Both the position numbers and the translations under genes were made by a program. Of a stretch of 64,000 bases of DNA, positions 43,239 through 54,962 are shown one piece after another (within the stretch, counting starts at the first letter, position 1; every line of letters starts with the position of its first letter). The DNA is taken from positions 32,107,645-32,171,644 of the forward strand of contig JAJEKV010000002.1 of assembly GCA_021234155.1 (NCBI GenBank), written 5' to 3'. Below the pieces are notes generated by a model that was given only the letters and a program-made list of their open reading frames with translations, was not told the DNA's origin and made no database searches. The stretch comes from Isoetes taiwanensis. Taxonomy: Eukaryota; Streptophyta; Lycopodiopsida; Isoetales; Isoetaceae.

Positions 43239-46200
43239 CTAGTCACTTTCTGTGGTGTTTGCTTCTTGAACTGTATCTGTTTGTTGATTTTCGCTTCTTG
43301 TGTGATGAAATGTTTTGAGATGAAAACCATTAACCAATGTAGGTAATGGAGTGCCATCTAACTCTGCCAGTTGGAAAAGCAGATGGGTCGACCACTTGAA
43401 CAATTTGATAAGGGCCAAGCCAGCGAAACTTGAGTTACCAGGAAAATTTTTGTACACGGAATCATAAAGAAGAACCAAATCGCCTTCTTTGAATGTTTTT
43501 GTCTTGGGCGTTTGTCATGTAAAGATTTACGCAAGCTGTTGTCCATGAAGAACACGAATATAAGCATCCCTTGAAGTTCATCCAACTGTTCTAATTGATA
43601 GACCCTTTCTTTGAGTGCGGCCGGGTGGATTATGAGCGTTAGCGGTTGAAAGCGGAGTGTTGGAAGGATGTATTCAAAGCGGCATGAGAGCTTCGACCAT
43701 AAACCCATTTGAAAGGAGTGTGACTGTAGCAATTTTGAAACAAGTATTGTAGGCCCAAAGAACAAAAGAGGGAAGTTTTGTTTGCCGATGCACGTGCGTG
43801 AAGCATCACAAATTTTCTTGAGAATGGTGACCGAGTTTTGTTGGTGCTTTACGCCAAACCATTACCTTGAGGATAGTAAGGTGTGCTCTTGTGATGATGG
43901 ATCGGGAGATAATCCGTCGGCTCCTTTATGGTATGATTGATGAAATGGACACCACGATCAGCGACCAGCTCCAGGTGGGGCAGCGAATCAGCGTGATGAT
44001 TTGTTGATAAAGGACCACGGGGGCTTTGCTGCTGCGGTGTTGTGCGGAAGTGCACAAGCTTACGCCCATTTAGTAGCATAGTCGGTGAGAACGAGGAATG
44101 TAAGACGCGGGTGTGCAGCAAGGGGAGGGTCGATGGGTCCCACAAAATCCATCCCCGTTCTTTGAAGGGAAGTGGCGTGGCAACCGGCGTCAAGGGAAGA
44201 GCGTCCACGGGCGTCGGCTACCGTTCCACACGCCGGGCAAGCATCACACGCGTCTTGGGCGTGGGCGTGAGCGTCTTTGAAGAGCGTGGGCCAAAAATAC
44301 CCGGCTAGAAGGATTTTTTGCGCGTGCGTGGTGTCACCATGAAAATGACCACCACCTAGCCCTTGATGAGCTTCTCTAACAATATCTGGAACTTCATGAG
44401 GTAGAACACAGCGTCGAAGGATGGTGTCCTTACCCTTTTTGTAGAGATGTCCTGCAACCATGGTGTAGTCACGGACCTCGCGGAGAAATTGATGGCGACG
44501 GGATTGCCGCTTGGCGAGGAGAGCGTCGCCTCGTCTTCGGTGGAAGAGCACACGTGAGGAGGTATGCTGGCTGAAAATCATGGAACCAATGTGGTGTTGC
44601 CGTGACTAAAAAAAAGTTGAGCGTCGGGGAAAGGCGTCCGAGACTCGGTTGAGGGATCATCTGTGTGGATCGTGAAAGATAATCAGGGGACGACATGAGA
44701 TTTGCCAGCCTTATGAACAATTTCAAAAGGGGCAAATTCTTGGAGAAGAAGGACCCAACGAGCAATGCGGCCCGTGGGCGTGGACTTGTTGATCAAATAA
44801 AGGAGTGCTTGGTGGTCCACAAAGAACTTGATTTGACTGCCCAAAAGGTAGTGGCGGAGGCGTTGGACACGAAGAAAATGAGACCCAAAGCTTCACGCTC
44901 GTGGCGAGAATAGTTGCTTCAGTGAAATTGAGTTTTTTCTGGCGTATCGATTTGGTTTGTCAGTGTGCGCATCATATTCTTGAGAAAGAACAGCTCCAAT
45001 AGCAAACGCCGAGACATCTACATGAACATGAAAGGGCTTGTCCCATTGAGGAGGAACAAGAACCGGTGCCTGAGTAAGCAAAAGCTTCAGGTTTGTTGGA
45101 AAGCAAAGACATCCGCCGGGAATTCAAGCCCGGTGGATTCGTCACCCGTCGGTTTATGAATGGGATCTGCAATGGCTGCTAGTCCGGTATGAAGGTGGAG
45201 TAATAATTGACCTTACCGGAAAGAGCGTGTCTCCTTGATATTGGCCGGTGCTTGAGCCTTGAGCATTAACCCGATTTTGGCGGGATCCGTGGTGATACAC
45301 CTTTTTGGCGACAACATGGCCCTAACGAGAACTCACGAGGTGGCGAAAAGGTGCATTTTCGGGATTGAGACTAATGGGACTCATCACATTTCGGAAGGCG
45401 AGTTCCAATTTATCCAAATGGTCACCATGGGGCTCAGAGGCGAGAAGTCATCTTGAAAGATTTGTAAGAAGGGATTTTCCTTCATGAAATCATGAAAAAC
45501 GGAGAGCATGATGCGTTGAAACGTTGATGGAGAGTTTGATAAGCCAAAAGGAACCACCTTGTAGGCAAAAGTGCCCCACGGGGTGGTGAAAGTAGTCTTG
45601 AGCTGATCAGATTCTTTGATTGAGATCTGATTGTAGCCAGAAAAACCATCCATGAAGGAGTACATCTCATGTCCAGCGACCTCTTCCAGAACCTGGTCTG
45701 TGAAGGGAAGTGGAAAATGATCACGCTCCGTGGCCTGATTGAGTTTTCGGTAGTCCACACAGACGCGGATCTTACCATTGTGTTTGAGGGCAATGACGAT
45801 GGGGCTCACCCATTCAGAATGTTTGACCTCATAGATCAAACCTGCAGCAAGGAGTTTGTCAATTTCCGCCTTGACGCGATCACGGTAATTAGGGTTGAGC
45901 GATCGCATCGTTGCTAAACCGGTCGTGCATCGATTTGGTAGGAATGGTGAGTTCCCCAAGCTTTTGTTGATTCCCGAAGATCTCTCTGTAACTCCGGCGA
46001 AAATGTGTTTGAATTTTTGAGCGGCTTGACAGCCCATTACGATAAAGGGGCGGAAGATTTGCGGCAATGCGGACGGGTTGATTGTTGCCCACATCCACGA
46101 TCTCGACTTCAGGAGTCTGAATATGAGGGATCGCCGGTGTCTTGGACAATATGAGCAGGCGGTTGAAGCATAACAGGATGCGTGGCACTTTGCGTGGTGA

Positions 46201-46772
46201 AAAAGAGGGGTTCTTTGAGTTTCATCATCAGAGGTTGCTTCATGACGGCGTGTACATCAACGAGGAGTTGCGGGAGGTTCAAACATCGAAAAGTGATCAA
46301 CACGTTGGATTCTATTGCAAAGAGCGGGTAAGGGTCAAGCAAAGCGACCACGGCTGGTCACGATCAAGAGTCATTTCCCCAAGGATCAGCATATTCGGTA
46401 GGATGGGAAGAGGCGGACTTCGCGGTGGAGCTGAACTTGATAAATATTCGAGCTTCTTCGGAATGCGGTAATGCGAGAGAGAGGGTTCGCATGTTCACCG
46501 AGAAATGATCCCGCCTGTTTGCAAGTCCATGGTGGCATTGAGGTGACCATCGGTGATGACTAAGCGATCCGTGGCCCGAGAATGGATACTCTTGGCTGGC
46601 GGAGAAAAGGTCTGCCGACCAACATTTCATAGTCACACGGATCTTCACCGGCTTTCCAAACTCCAAATTCCATGGGGAAGCGGAGATCACCGATGTTGAT
46701 GTGAAGAAGAGGCGTGGCGCCTTGAGGTCGGCGTGATATGGCCATTAGCCAACTTGATGTCATATGGGGCAC
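43239..46772 (-). pseudogene. gypsy pol: protease, RT, RNase H, integrase, frameshifted
   Basis: Minus-strand order: protease end (CDYEMLVGRPFLRQP, about 46600); reverse transcriptase 46094-45384 (EWVSPIVIALKHNGKIRVC, DYRKLNQATERDHFPLPF, SFMDGFSGYNQISI, PFGLSNSPSTFQRIM, and FQDDFS in place of the YxDD box); RNase H (PFHVHVDVSAFAIGAVLSQ, about 45030); integrase with a zinc-binding region (HQGLGGGHFHG...CDACPAC), TGMDFVGPI (first Asp), VADRGVHF (second Asp) and YYPQGNGLA (before Glu), ending with the C-terminal domain (LYDSVYKNFPG; FQLAELDGTPLPTLVNG). Several frame changes, for example at 45384, 44893, 44060 and 43480, make it inactive. Confidence 0.88.
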
Positions 46773-49209
46773 GAAAAGAGTTGTGTGATGCCCATTTGTT
46801 TGCGGAGTTTATCCGTGATGAGATTTCTTTGCGCTACCTCCATCTATTTAAACATGGTTGACTTTGTCGATTACCCACCGTGGCATGGACCGTGGGTGTA
46901 GAGGTAGCCACGGCCCCAACTAAAAGCGGTTGGGAGTGGTAACCGGTCCTTGAGAGCGGTGACAGAGTTTCAAAATGGTTGCCAAGCTTAAAGGAATTTT
47001 GATCTTGGCTAGCTCCTCTTGGAGTTCCAGAGGCACATGAGAAAAAGGATCTGCTGGTTCCACGGGTGCTGGAGTGCGTGGTAGTGAAGCAGCTACTTCT
47101 TTGAGTAAGTCAACCTCTGCAGCAATATTGGGATACGTCTGAGTGCGTGGAGGTTGAGATGTGGAAGGTGTATCTTGTCTTTGTTGAGCTCTGGTGGTGG
47201 CATGAACATTAAGCTAAGCGCCCTTCGCCGGCTTGCATGAGATTTAAAATGCTTTGGCGAACTTTAGGCATGACATGTGGCATGAGCTTCTCCAAGTCAG
47301 GTGCAAAGTGAACCTTTTTTTCGTCCTCATGAGGAATGGTGTCAACGGCAAAGGCAGGTTGCGTGCCATTTGGAATAATGGTCAAGGGACGTGATGCCCT
47401 GGTCTGGCGTGAAACCAAACCAACCCAATTTGATGGTTGGATTTGGAGGATTAAGTGCTGAAAAATTTCCTCCGTGCTTGTTGATCCGGTGAGGTTGATT
47501 GGCTGGAGCTGGGTGATAAGCGTGATTCTTTGGCTTCGTGGTGGCTTCTTAAGAACTGGTCGCGGGCCTTGTTTGCCATTAGCAATCCAGAGTTGGTAAG
47601 CCGTGAGGCGGACTGATGTGGTCTGATTGGTGCCAGGAAGCTGTACCTGAACTTGTGGAAGTTGAGGGCACGCCGTGGTGGTATGACCCCATTCTTGACA
47701 GTGATAACACGAGCTTTAGAAGGATCAAAAAGGAGGGCGTGAGTTGGGTCCCGTTGTTGCTCCCGTGGTGATAGAGTTGAGTTGGTTGCACCCGGGAAGT
47801 GGTGGGCTGGCGATAGTGCGATTGTTCTTTGAGGTGTAGTTTGCACTTGATAAACCAGTTTGTTGCGGAAAGGTGTGGGATGAGTGCGAGTGCACTCTTC
47901 CGTGGCATGATTGCACATGTTGCATCTCTTGCAATGAGGCGGGCCATTGGTGGAGTTGCATTCATTGGCCAAGTGGCCTTGGTATTTCTGAGATATGGCA
48001 CCAGATCCGATGCGGCCGTGGATTGGCGTGTTGAGGGTGGACGGCCCGCCCTGTGGAACCATAACAGGTGGAATGAAAGGGAGCTCTGAAGAGCCACGCC
48101 ACGAGGGAGGAAACATTGACCGAAAGTGATTGACAAGATCAATAGCTTTGCTCCAAGGTCTTGGGGCCTTGGTATTCCGTCATGAGTCGAATAGCTGGAG
48201 GAAGTCCTTGGAGAAACCGGACCAAAATCCGGCTACGTGTTGGGTACTCCTTGAGTTTCTTGGGAGAATGTGAAGTCGACCGCAAAATCCGAGGCGGGAC
48301 TCCGTGGGCTCTTGTTGAAGTTCATTGAGTTGCTTGAGATGAAGTTGATCATCATCCGTGGTCCCATAATGAGAAAGAAAAGCAGTTCTCATTTCTGACC
48401 AGTCTTGTTTCCAATGGCTTTTGTTGGACATGAGCCATTGATGAGGAGAGCCACAGCTTGTGGTGGTGGAAAAAGATGTGGAATTTCGGTTGAGGTTGCG
48501 CATGACCATTTAGGACAGCTAGAGCCTCAAATTCTTCCATGTGGGCCTGAGCACTTTGGTCTAAGGGTTTGCCTTTCGTGTTGCCAAAGGTGGGATAAGT
48601 CAGTTTCAGAGTCTGAAAGGTAGATGTGAAAGTGCTTGGCTGGACAGGAACAGTATAGTGAGGATATTGAGGTTGAGTTGGAGATGGCATGGTGCCTGAA
48701 GGACCCGGATGAAGGGGTGACTGCGGTTGAGGAACTGAAGCTGCTTGAGCATTGGTTTTGAGATCTGTAAGGTTGTAAACAGGAAGGGCAGTGGGAAATG
48801 TAGGGAAAGGATATTCCTGGGTAGGCGCAAAAGAGACTTGTGGATATCCGTGCCCACCCGGGGGAGATGATGGTTGTGAAGGAAGAGGCGTATGGCCTGA
48901 AGAATGATGGATGTAGGCATGTTCAGGTGTATGAAAGTACGGTTGAGAAGGTTGAGCCTGATAGGGCTCCTGATAGTGATGAGGTGACTGAGGCTGTGAG
49001 CAATGTTTGCACGCTTGGGGCGGGGAACTGGGACGAGACAGGACACGAGGGGTGGGTGGCGCCGACTGAGCCCTAGACCGAAGATGGCCTCCCTCTATGT
49101 CATAAGCAGATCCATACATGTCGCGAACAGTTTCCCGACGCTGATGGCGCTCCAAGCGAGATGCCGTCTGAGAAAGGAGTTCTTCTGGCGTGAAATTTCG
49201 GACAGACAT
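46773..49209 (-). pseudogene. gypsy gag, frameshifted
   Basis: The minus frame from 49209 starts MSVRNFTPEELLSQTASRLE and has a long Pro/Gln/Ser/His-rich N-terminal part. It changes frame near 48500 to the gag core (WKQDWSEMRTAFLSHYG, LKQLNELQQ), then to a part with a CX2CX4HX4C zinc knuckle (CKRCNMCNHATEEC, about 47890) and the linker toward the protease (KKVHFAPDLEKLMPHVMPKV, near 47300). Frame breaks occur at about 48350, 48180 and 47450, with non-coding decay at 46800-47200. Confidence 0.8.
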
Positions 49210-49238
49210 GGCGACAGAAGAAAGTAGGATTGAATCAG

Positions 49239-49256
49239 ACCCGGCAGCGGCGACAG
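49239..49256 (-). promoter_or_regulatory. Primer-binding site, tRNA-Asp-like
   Basis: On the minus strand, directly after the LTR end, the sequence reads CTGTCGCCGCTGCCGGG, close to the TGGCGCCGTTGCCGGGG primer site (tRNA-Asp) of many plant gypsy elements. Confidence 0.65.
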
Positions 49257-49854
49257 TGTTTGGGGTCTGGGTTCGGGAACTCTGGAAAGACCCTCTGTGG
49301 AGGACCCGTGGATCTAATCAGAGAGTCAGGGGGACTATGTCACTTGGGATTTGCAAGAAGAGAAGAAGAAGAAGAAAAGAAAACAGAACAAATGAGAGAA
49401 AAATGATAAGCTTCCTTGATATCAATGATGAACATACATGAGCTCTCGCAATAGAGAGAAAAACTGAAAGGAGACAAGACTCAAAACTCATCTAGAACTC
49501 ATGTGCGAGCTCTAGTCATATATATATAGTACAATGGCCTTTGGCCCAATATAGACACTCTGACTGATCTCGGTGCCGACTCCTGGGAGGAGGCCTGATT
49601 TGCAGGAATGTTGGCGGTGCCTCATGAAATGCCTAGAATCACGCTGACGCTGATGCTGACGCCGGGCGGTGGCGGGCCATCACTTGTCTGAGCGGCGCCT
49701 CTTGTTGACGGGCGCAGGCTTTGGCTGCGTGGTCTGCTGCTTGGTCTTCTGCTGAGCCTTTGATGGCTGACCCGTGGTTGACTGTGGATCCTTGAGCTTG
49801 ACCTGGTCCGTCGTATGCATGAATAGTCCTGTACCAGGAGGCACAGGACTAACA
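49257..49854 (-). repeat. LTR (5' LTR in element orientation)
   Basis: 598 bp, TG...CA ends. On the minus strand ACTATATATATATG (about 49518-49531) is the likely TATA box for element transcription. Confidence 0.92.
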
Positions 49855-51139
49855 ATTGCCTCATGGGAAGGCAACCAAGCTTCTTGGTATCCCAGTGGGT
49901 ATTCATGTTTCAACTTCTGATGCTTGGGATGTTCTAATCGAGGGGTTGCGGAGGCACCTTTTTTGGTGGGATACGGCTAAGCTATCTATGCCTGGAAGGG
50001 TAACAGTTGCTAAGCATGTCTTAAGCAACACACATGTCTATATGGCTTCTGCCATTCTTGCTTCCCACTCAAAGTTTCAGGAGATTGTGGGTGTTGTTAG
50101 AAACTTTATCTGGGGTGGAAATGAAGCAGGGGCAGTGGTGAAGGTTGCATGGTCTAAGTGTATAAAACCTAAGTCTGCTGGAGGTTTGGGCATGACAGAT
50201 TTCCATTTGCAGAGTAAGGTTATGATCTCAAAATTCATTTGGCGCCTTATCATAATGCTTCTCCATTCTTAAAGGGATTGTTAGATTCCTGGCACACAGT
50301 CAAAACTTTATTTCACATCAGTCCGACTGCTTGTGCACAGTTGACTGCACCTTGTTGGTGGATCCCTCTGGTAGACAATCAACCACTTTGCTTTACAGTG
50401 CACCCATTGACTCAAAGACGTTGGAAAAGTGCTGGAATCTTAACTATTGCAGCATGGTATGACTCAGGCCAGTTGCTGACATGGGAGGCTTTTCAGTTAA
50501 AGTTTCTATTGGGGCGATGGGATAGAGTTCTTTGGCAAAAAGTTGCTGATTTTCTACAGCCTATTCTGCCACACCAAGAAGATATTTTGGTATGGGTTTG
50601 TCATGAAGAAATTAAGGAGTGCAAACTTGTGAACTCTATGTAGCTTGATACTGATATTCTTCCTCCGTCTAATAAGTGGTCTCTTCAACTTCCTCCTCTT
50701 CAATGGCAGAAGGTGTGGTCTTGGGTATGGGACAAGCTACTTCATCCTAAAGTGGCAGTTCTTTGGTGGCAGATTCTTCATAGGTGTCTGCGGGTTAATG
50801 TGCTTGTCCATAAGTTTAACCCTAGAATATCAAATCAGTGTCCAGTATGTAAGCGTGGATCTGAGACCATTGAGCATTGCTTTTTCATGTGTGAACACCT
50901 TAGACAGGTATGGGACTGGTTGTTTTCCCTTTTTCAGGTTTCACTAACAAGGATGGTTGCTTTGGACTATCTGGAAAAGACGACGATTGGTAATCTTCAA
51001 AGGTCTGGATGTGGCAGCTAATCGTGTTCTCCAAGAAGCTCAAGGTTACATTGTAAAGTCATATCATTGTTCTTCACTTGCCCCTCGCAAGAGGCGATTG
51101 ATTTTTGAGGAGTATTTGGATGTGCACTCTTATGCTTAG
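49855..51139 (+). pseudogene. LINE ORF2, part 2 (C-terminal region)
   Basis: It continues the frame broken at 38736: LPHGKATKLLGIPVG, LFWWDTAKLSMPGRVTVAKH, NFIWGGNEAGAVVKVAWSKC, GLGMTDFHLQSKVMISKF, then LHPKVAVLWWQILHRCLRVN with a zinc-binding CPVCKRGSETIEHCFFMCEH motif. A deletion near 50250 removes part of the region present in 53790-53940; stops lie at 50643 and 51019. Confidence 0.85.
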
Positions 51140-51265
51140 GCAGGTTGCTTCACTCGGTGGGTCTCTGCTTATCCGCTGAGATTTTATTCCTGTCTCTGCA
51201 TTTATACTTGTATTTGACTCTTTGATTGAATAAAGTTTGACGTCCTTCAACAAAAAAAAAAAAAT

Positions 51266-51282
51266 ATATCTATAGTGTCAAC
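51266..51282 (+). repeat. 17-bp target duplication of the LINE, right copy
   Basis: ATATCTATAGTGTCAAC, identical to 35542-35558, directly after the A-run. Confidence 0.92.
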
Positions 51283-52285
51283 TGTTTTATCTATGGTACA
51301 ATGTCAGCAGCAGGAGATGTCACTAGAGATGTCACTGCTCTCTATATGGCTAAAAGGAGTTTCTTTTGCACGTATAGATAATGTTTAAGTTGGAAAAACC
51401 TCCAAGCAATTATTGTTGCCTTCCAACAATGATGTAAGACTACTAGGAGATTACACTAGGGGTGTGATGTTTGAAAATATTACAAGACCATTTCACGTGA
51501 ATGAAAAACAAAATGCATAAATAAGCCCATTGAATGTAAATAGTTGTTATAAATCTTATTGTTGTGTCAGAGAACAAAATTGAACTTTGTAAATACAATA
51601 ATTTGAAGGCATATAAGCAAAAATATGCTTTTGATCATGCTTTGTATGTAAATGATATGTACATAAAGAAATTTAATCTATTAACGATAAAATTCTCCTC
51701 AACCAAACAATCCAATCTGATAATGTGAAAATATTTGACTTTAAAAGATTATCCATTTGTTTGTTGCCTGTAACTCCTATTTCTCCAGACCAAAATAATT
51801 TCAAAAATAATTTCCATGATCATCAGCCACCATTGGATTATTTGGTTGTTTTAATTTCAACAGTAAGGACCATCCTTTAAACATGAATTTTGCACCTATA
51901 TGCACCTACACAATGTGGGCATTGATTATTTAATGTAAAGGAGTAATGTGTTCCTAAAGGATTGATATAGTACATCACTTGGTAAAGCAATAGAATCAAA
52001 GCCCAGCAATGTCGGGCACAGGTTTACTAATACATTGCTTAAGTTAAAACTGTACACATAAATGGACAGACAAGCTTTGTAGCTTAAGCTTTTACTTGAG
52101 TTAAAGGACACACACAAAGGGACAAATGGAAGAGACAAACTGTAATGCTTAAAATATAAAGAGGAACCATATGAACCTTTGGCTAATCATTGGGCAGAGA
52201 GAAACCACACTGCAACACTTATGTATACACACATTTACAAGGACATTTACATACAAGGAAAACCATATATACAAAAGACACAAAT
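51283..52285. other. AT-rich intergenic DNA
   Basis: No gene, repeat or RNA feature recognised. The last part would be the 3' region of the minus-strand gene at 52286-52729. Confidence 0.5.
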
Positions 52286-52729
52286 CTAGTGGTACATTTG
52301 AGGACCAGGGCCTGGTGGGGGAGAAGGGTCACCAGGGGGCTCCCATTGACGGGTAAGATCAGGGTGCTTATAGGTCCAATGTCGAATAGGGCTGTCCACG
52401 TAACGCTGGCTCAGCTCAACAGTCTCACCTGGAAACTCCATTTCCGGAAGAGTGTGGCGCTTTTTTTTGTCCACCAACACGCACGGGCTTACCGCCAACT
52501 CCCGGTACATGGTCATGCAGGCCAGACCCAAGCCGGTGAGCACAAGCCCCCCCAGAATGGCCATCGGCGGTACCTCCTTCCAAATGAAGTGTGCATTTGG
52601 AGGTCGAAAATGGCCTCTTTGGTGCATGAACTCGCCTGGACCGGTTCCAGGCGGTTGCTTGGGAAGGCCCCATTCTCGGACCTTCTTTGGGCCCATCACA
52701 TGGGTGTCCACGGTTGTGCTCCTCGCCAT
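52286..52729 (-). CDS. Small single-pass membrane protein, NDUFA4/B12D-like
   Basis: An intact 147-codon intronless frame, start MARSTTVDTHVMG, stop TAG at 52286. A basic/Pro-rich N-terminus is followed by HFIWKEVPPMAILGGLVL and a transmembrane helix to about residue 82, then ELAVSPCVLVDKKKRH and a soluble tail ending in a Pro/Gly run. Helix-Arg-x-x-x-x-x-P-x-V-x-x-D spacing recalls the NDUFA4 (MLRQ)/B12D family of mitochondrial inner-membrane proteins, but the match is weak and other small mitochondrial proteins fit. A minus-strand CAATATAAAATAG lies near 52990. It is one of very few intact non-transposon frames here. Overlapping plus-strand frames look like shadows. Confidence 0.5.
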   Translation of the reverse strand: MARSTTVDTHVMGPKKVREWGLPKQPPGTGPGEFMHQRGHFRPPNAHFIWKEVPPMAILGGLVLTGLGLACMTMYRELAVSPCVLVDKKKRHTLPEMEFPGETVELSQRYVDSPIRHWTYKHPDLTRQWEPPGDPSPPPGPGPQMYH

Positions 52730-52984
52730 AGCTCTTCTTAGATCTGTGTTAAATAAATACTCTCTAAACCCTGCCCAACAAAACGGGCTCAGAAACTCTG
52801 TTTAAACAGACTACCCTACATAAAAACTGGAGCTTACTTTGCGTTTCAGAAACCCATGTCGCCTTCCTCCTTCCTCTCGTTCCGGCAGCATATCTCGTTT
52901 ATTGCCTATGTATGGCCCCTGTTTTATGCCACGTGTCCTTCCCATGCAACATCCACCCATATAGAAGGTGCCATCCTTTAGCGC

Positions 52985-53068
52985 ATTCTATTTTATATTG
53001 ACTTGCCACGAGAGCCGCTCTACAATATGCCACTTGATCACCCAAACTTGCCACGAGAGCCGCTTTAC
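52985..53068. repeat. 48-bp tandem duplication
   Basis: TTGCCACGAGAGCCGCT plus TACAATATGCC occurs twice, about 48 bp apart. Confidence 0.75.
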
Positions 53069-53103
53069 AATATGCCCATTATGTTAAGGGTAATGTTCTG
53101 TGG

Positions 53104-53153
53104 CTGGCCATTACGCGGGGTGCGGCCACTGGCTCGCCCCGCGTAATGGCCAG
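53104..53153. repeat. Hairpin with 17-bp perfect GC-rich stem
   Basis: CTGGCCATTACGCGGGG (53104-53120), a 16-bp loop, and CCCCGCGTAATGGCCAG (53137-53153). Weaker pairing (AATGTTC / GAACATT) extends outward to about 53088-53168. MITE-like. Confidence 0.9.
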
Positions 53154-53306
53154 ACAACGAACATTTCCCCTCGAAATGTTTAGGACAGTCCACATTTCGC
53201 ACGTGCCGCCCCCTTTTGTTCAATCCGACGAGCACTAGCAGCCTGTCAGGTGGGAACACACGACTTGATCACACAAAGGGCAATGCTGGTGTACCTCCAT
53301 TTGCCA

Positions 53307-54370
53307 TATACTTTCTCCTTGGCCTCTGGGGTTCTTGTAGGTTGGAGAAAGTGCACTGCTCTATGGACCCTCGATAGTGATGTTCCCTCTTGTATTCTTG
53401 ACTACCCTGGACGGTGCTTCCTCATGGTCAACCCGCAAAACTTTTGGGCATTCCTGTGGGGGTGCATGTTTCTGCCTCATGTGCTTGGGATGAGATTATT
53501 AAAGGTCTTGAAAAACATCTATTCTGGTGGAAGGTCGCTAAGTTATCTCTGCCTGGTAGGATCACAGTTGCAAGATATCCGTCCTTAGAAACACCCATGT
53601 CTATATGGCATCTGTTTTACTGGCTCCTCAACGTAAGATGAATGAGATCGTGTGTATTGTCAGGAATTTCATCTGGGGTGGTACATCAGAAGGTGCTGTT
53701 GTTAAGGTATCCTAGGCTAAGTGCATCAAGCCTAAAGCAGCTGGTGGCCTTGGAATGTTGGACTTCCATCTTCAAAGTCATGTCATGATCTCAAAGTTTA
53801 TTTGGAGGCTCCTCCTTGGTAAAGATGACTCTCCTGGCTTAAGATTGGTGCGGCAATCACGTCTGCAGTGTCTCTCCTTTCACAAGACATCTATCAAGCT
53901 TAGTCTCCCATGGGCTTTGTTGTACTCTCTGCATCCATATCCAAATGCTTCCCCATTCCTTAAAGGTCTGCTTGCTTCCTGGGATGCGGTTAGATCTTTA
54001 TTCCATGTTAATCTCCAAGCTTGTGCTTCATTGTCAATGTCATGCTGGTGGCTTCCCTTGCAAGGTATGCATGATCAGCAGACTTTATGTGCACTTGTAC
54101 ATCCAAAGACCCAACGGCATTGGCGGCTAGCTGGGGTTTTAATGATTGCAGCTTAGGATTCTGGTCATCTTTTATCATGGGAGGCTTTTCAGACCAGATT
54201 TCTGTTATACAGATGGGATCGGCAAATCTGGGTTGTGGCTGATTTTTTGCCATCCATTGTGGAGCAACCACAGGCTGATGTGCCTATTTGGATATGTGAT
54301 GCACGTGTTAAGCCAAAAAAGTTTGTATCTTCCACGTACAGGCTACTTTTGGGTTTGCACGGAGAGGAAA
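53307..54370 (+). mobile_element. LINE fragment, truncated at both ends
   Basis: It starts TTCTCCTTGGCCTCTGGGG, matching 38626 onward, and continues through the ORF2 C-terminal part (LFWWKVAKLSLPGRITVAR, NFIWGGTSEGAVVKV, GGLGMLDFHLQSHVMISKF, FLLYRWDRQIWVVADF-like) before matching sequence stops near 54370. It has many stops and shifts, for example near 53440, 53600, 53713 and 54155. Confidence 0.85.
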
Positions 54371-54962
54371 ATGCATAGATGTGGCAATTTAATAATATCT
54401 AATGGAACAACTTTGTGCCATCCATCAAAAACAAAATAAAGCCTGAAAAACATCAAAATTGCATAAACCCAAAGAACACAAGGCCATCACAAAGAAAATA
54501 GATGCATAATTTCACTACTTTGATGCCAAATTCTAATTATGTGCAACTTATGCAGTGCTAGATACATAAAATTCGTCTATTCATTCAAACATTAGATATA
54601 AAAGTTGCGACAAAAAAGCATCTGAAAGGCATGTACTTGAAGCAGAAAAACTATCTTGATTCCTGCTAGATTTTCCACCAATGGTCTATCATCAATGGGT
54701 CGTAAAGAATGCTGCTCATACCTTTGTGTACTTATTGCTAAAATTTAATACCACATCCTGAATTCCATTTTGTAGTAAAAATCAAAATCCAGTAGTACCT
54801 TGCTTGCAAAGCAATAGTGATTAGCTACGAAGTCCTTTCAAAAAATTGTGATGCTACTTTGATCAAGCCAATACTTGTAGCCACAGATTCATCACAGAAG
54901 AGGAAGCCAACTGCTTTTTGAGCACCTGGGGTATTGATGACTTTATCTCTTCTTCTAAGTCT
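54371..54962. other. AT-rich DNA, nothing recognised
   Basis: No open frame of note and no repeat recognised. Confidence 0.5.

Larger units (their letters stand above)
38737..49854 (-). mobile_element. Ty3/gypsy LTR retrotransposon with an extra ORF
   Basis: LTRs at 38737-39328 and 49257-49854 (TGTTTGGGG...GGACTAACA) frame gag, pol and an additional long ORF, all on the minus strand. The 5-bp target duplication reads GTTGC (38732-38736) and ATTGC (49855-49859), one base changed. A primer-binding site like tRNA-Asp lies next to the right LTR, and a GGTGGGGAG polypurine tract next to the left. Order along the minus strand: gag, protease, RT, RNase H, integrase, gap, 986-codon ORF. The primer site and the extra ORF after integrase recall the Tat/Athila branch; that placement is inference. 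Confidence 0.92.
35559..51265 (+). mobile_element. L1-type LINE, split by a gypsy element
   Basis: A non-LTR retrotransposon starts within ORF1 (35559) and ends TTGAATAAAGTTTGACGTCC plus A-run (to 51265), framed by a 17-bp target duplication. Removing the gypsy insertion (38737-49854, plus one 5-bp duplication) leaves about 4.6 kb. ORF1 and ORF2 are recognisable but broken. The same family gave the pieces at 13044-13936 with 22935-23800, 53307-54370 and 58800-59640. Confidence 0.92.

Noticed and set aside
52190-52741. 183-aa plus-strand open frame
   Set aside because: Antisense to the more protein-like 147-aa minus frame with a transmembrane helix; its composition looks like a shadow.
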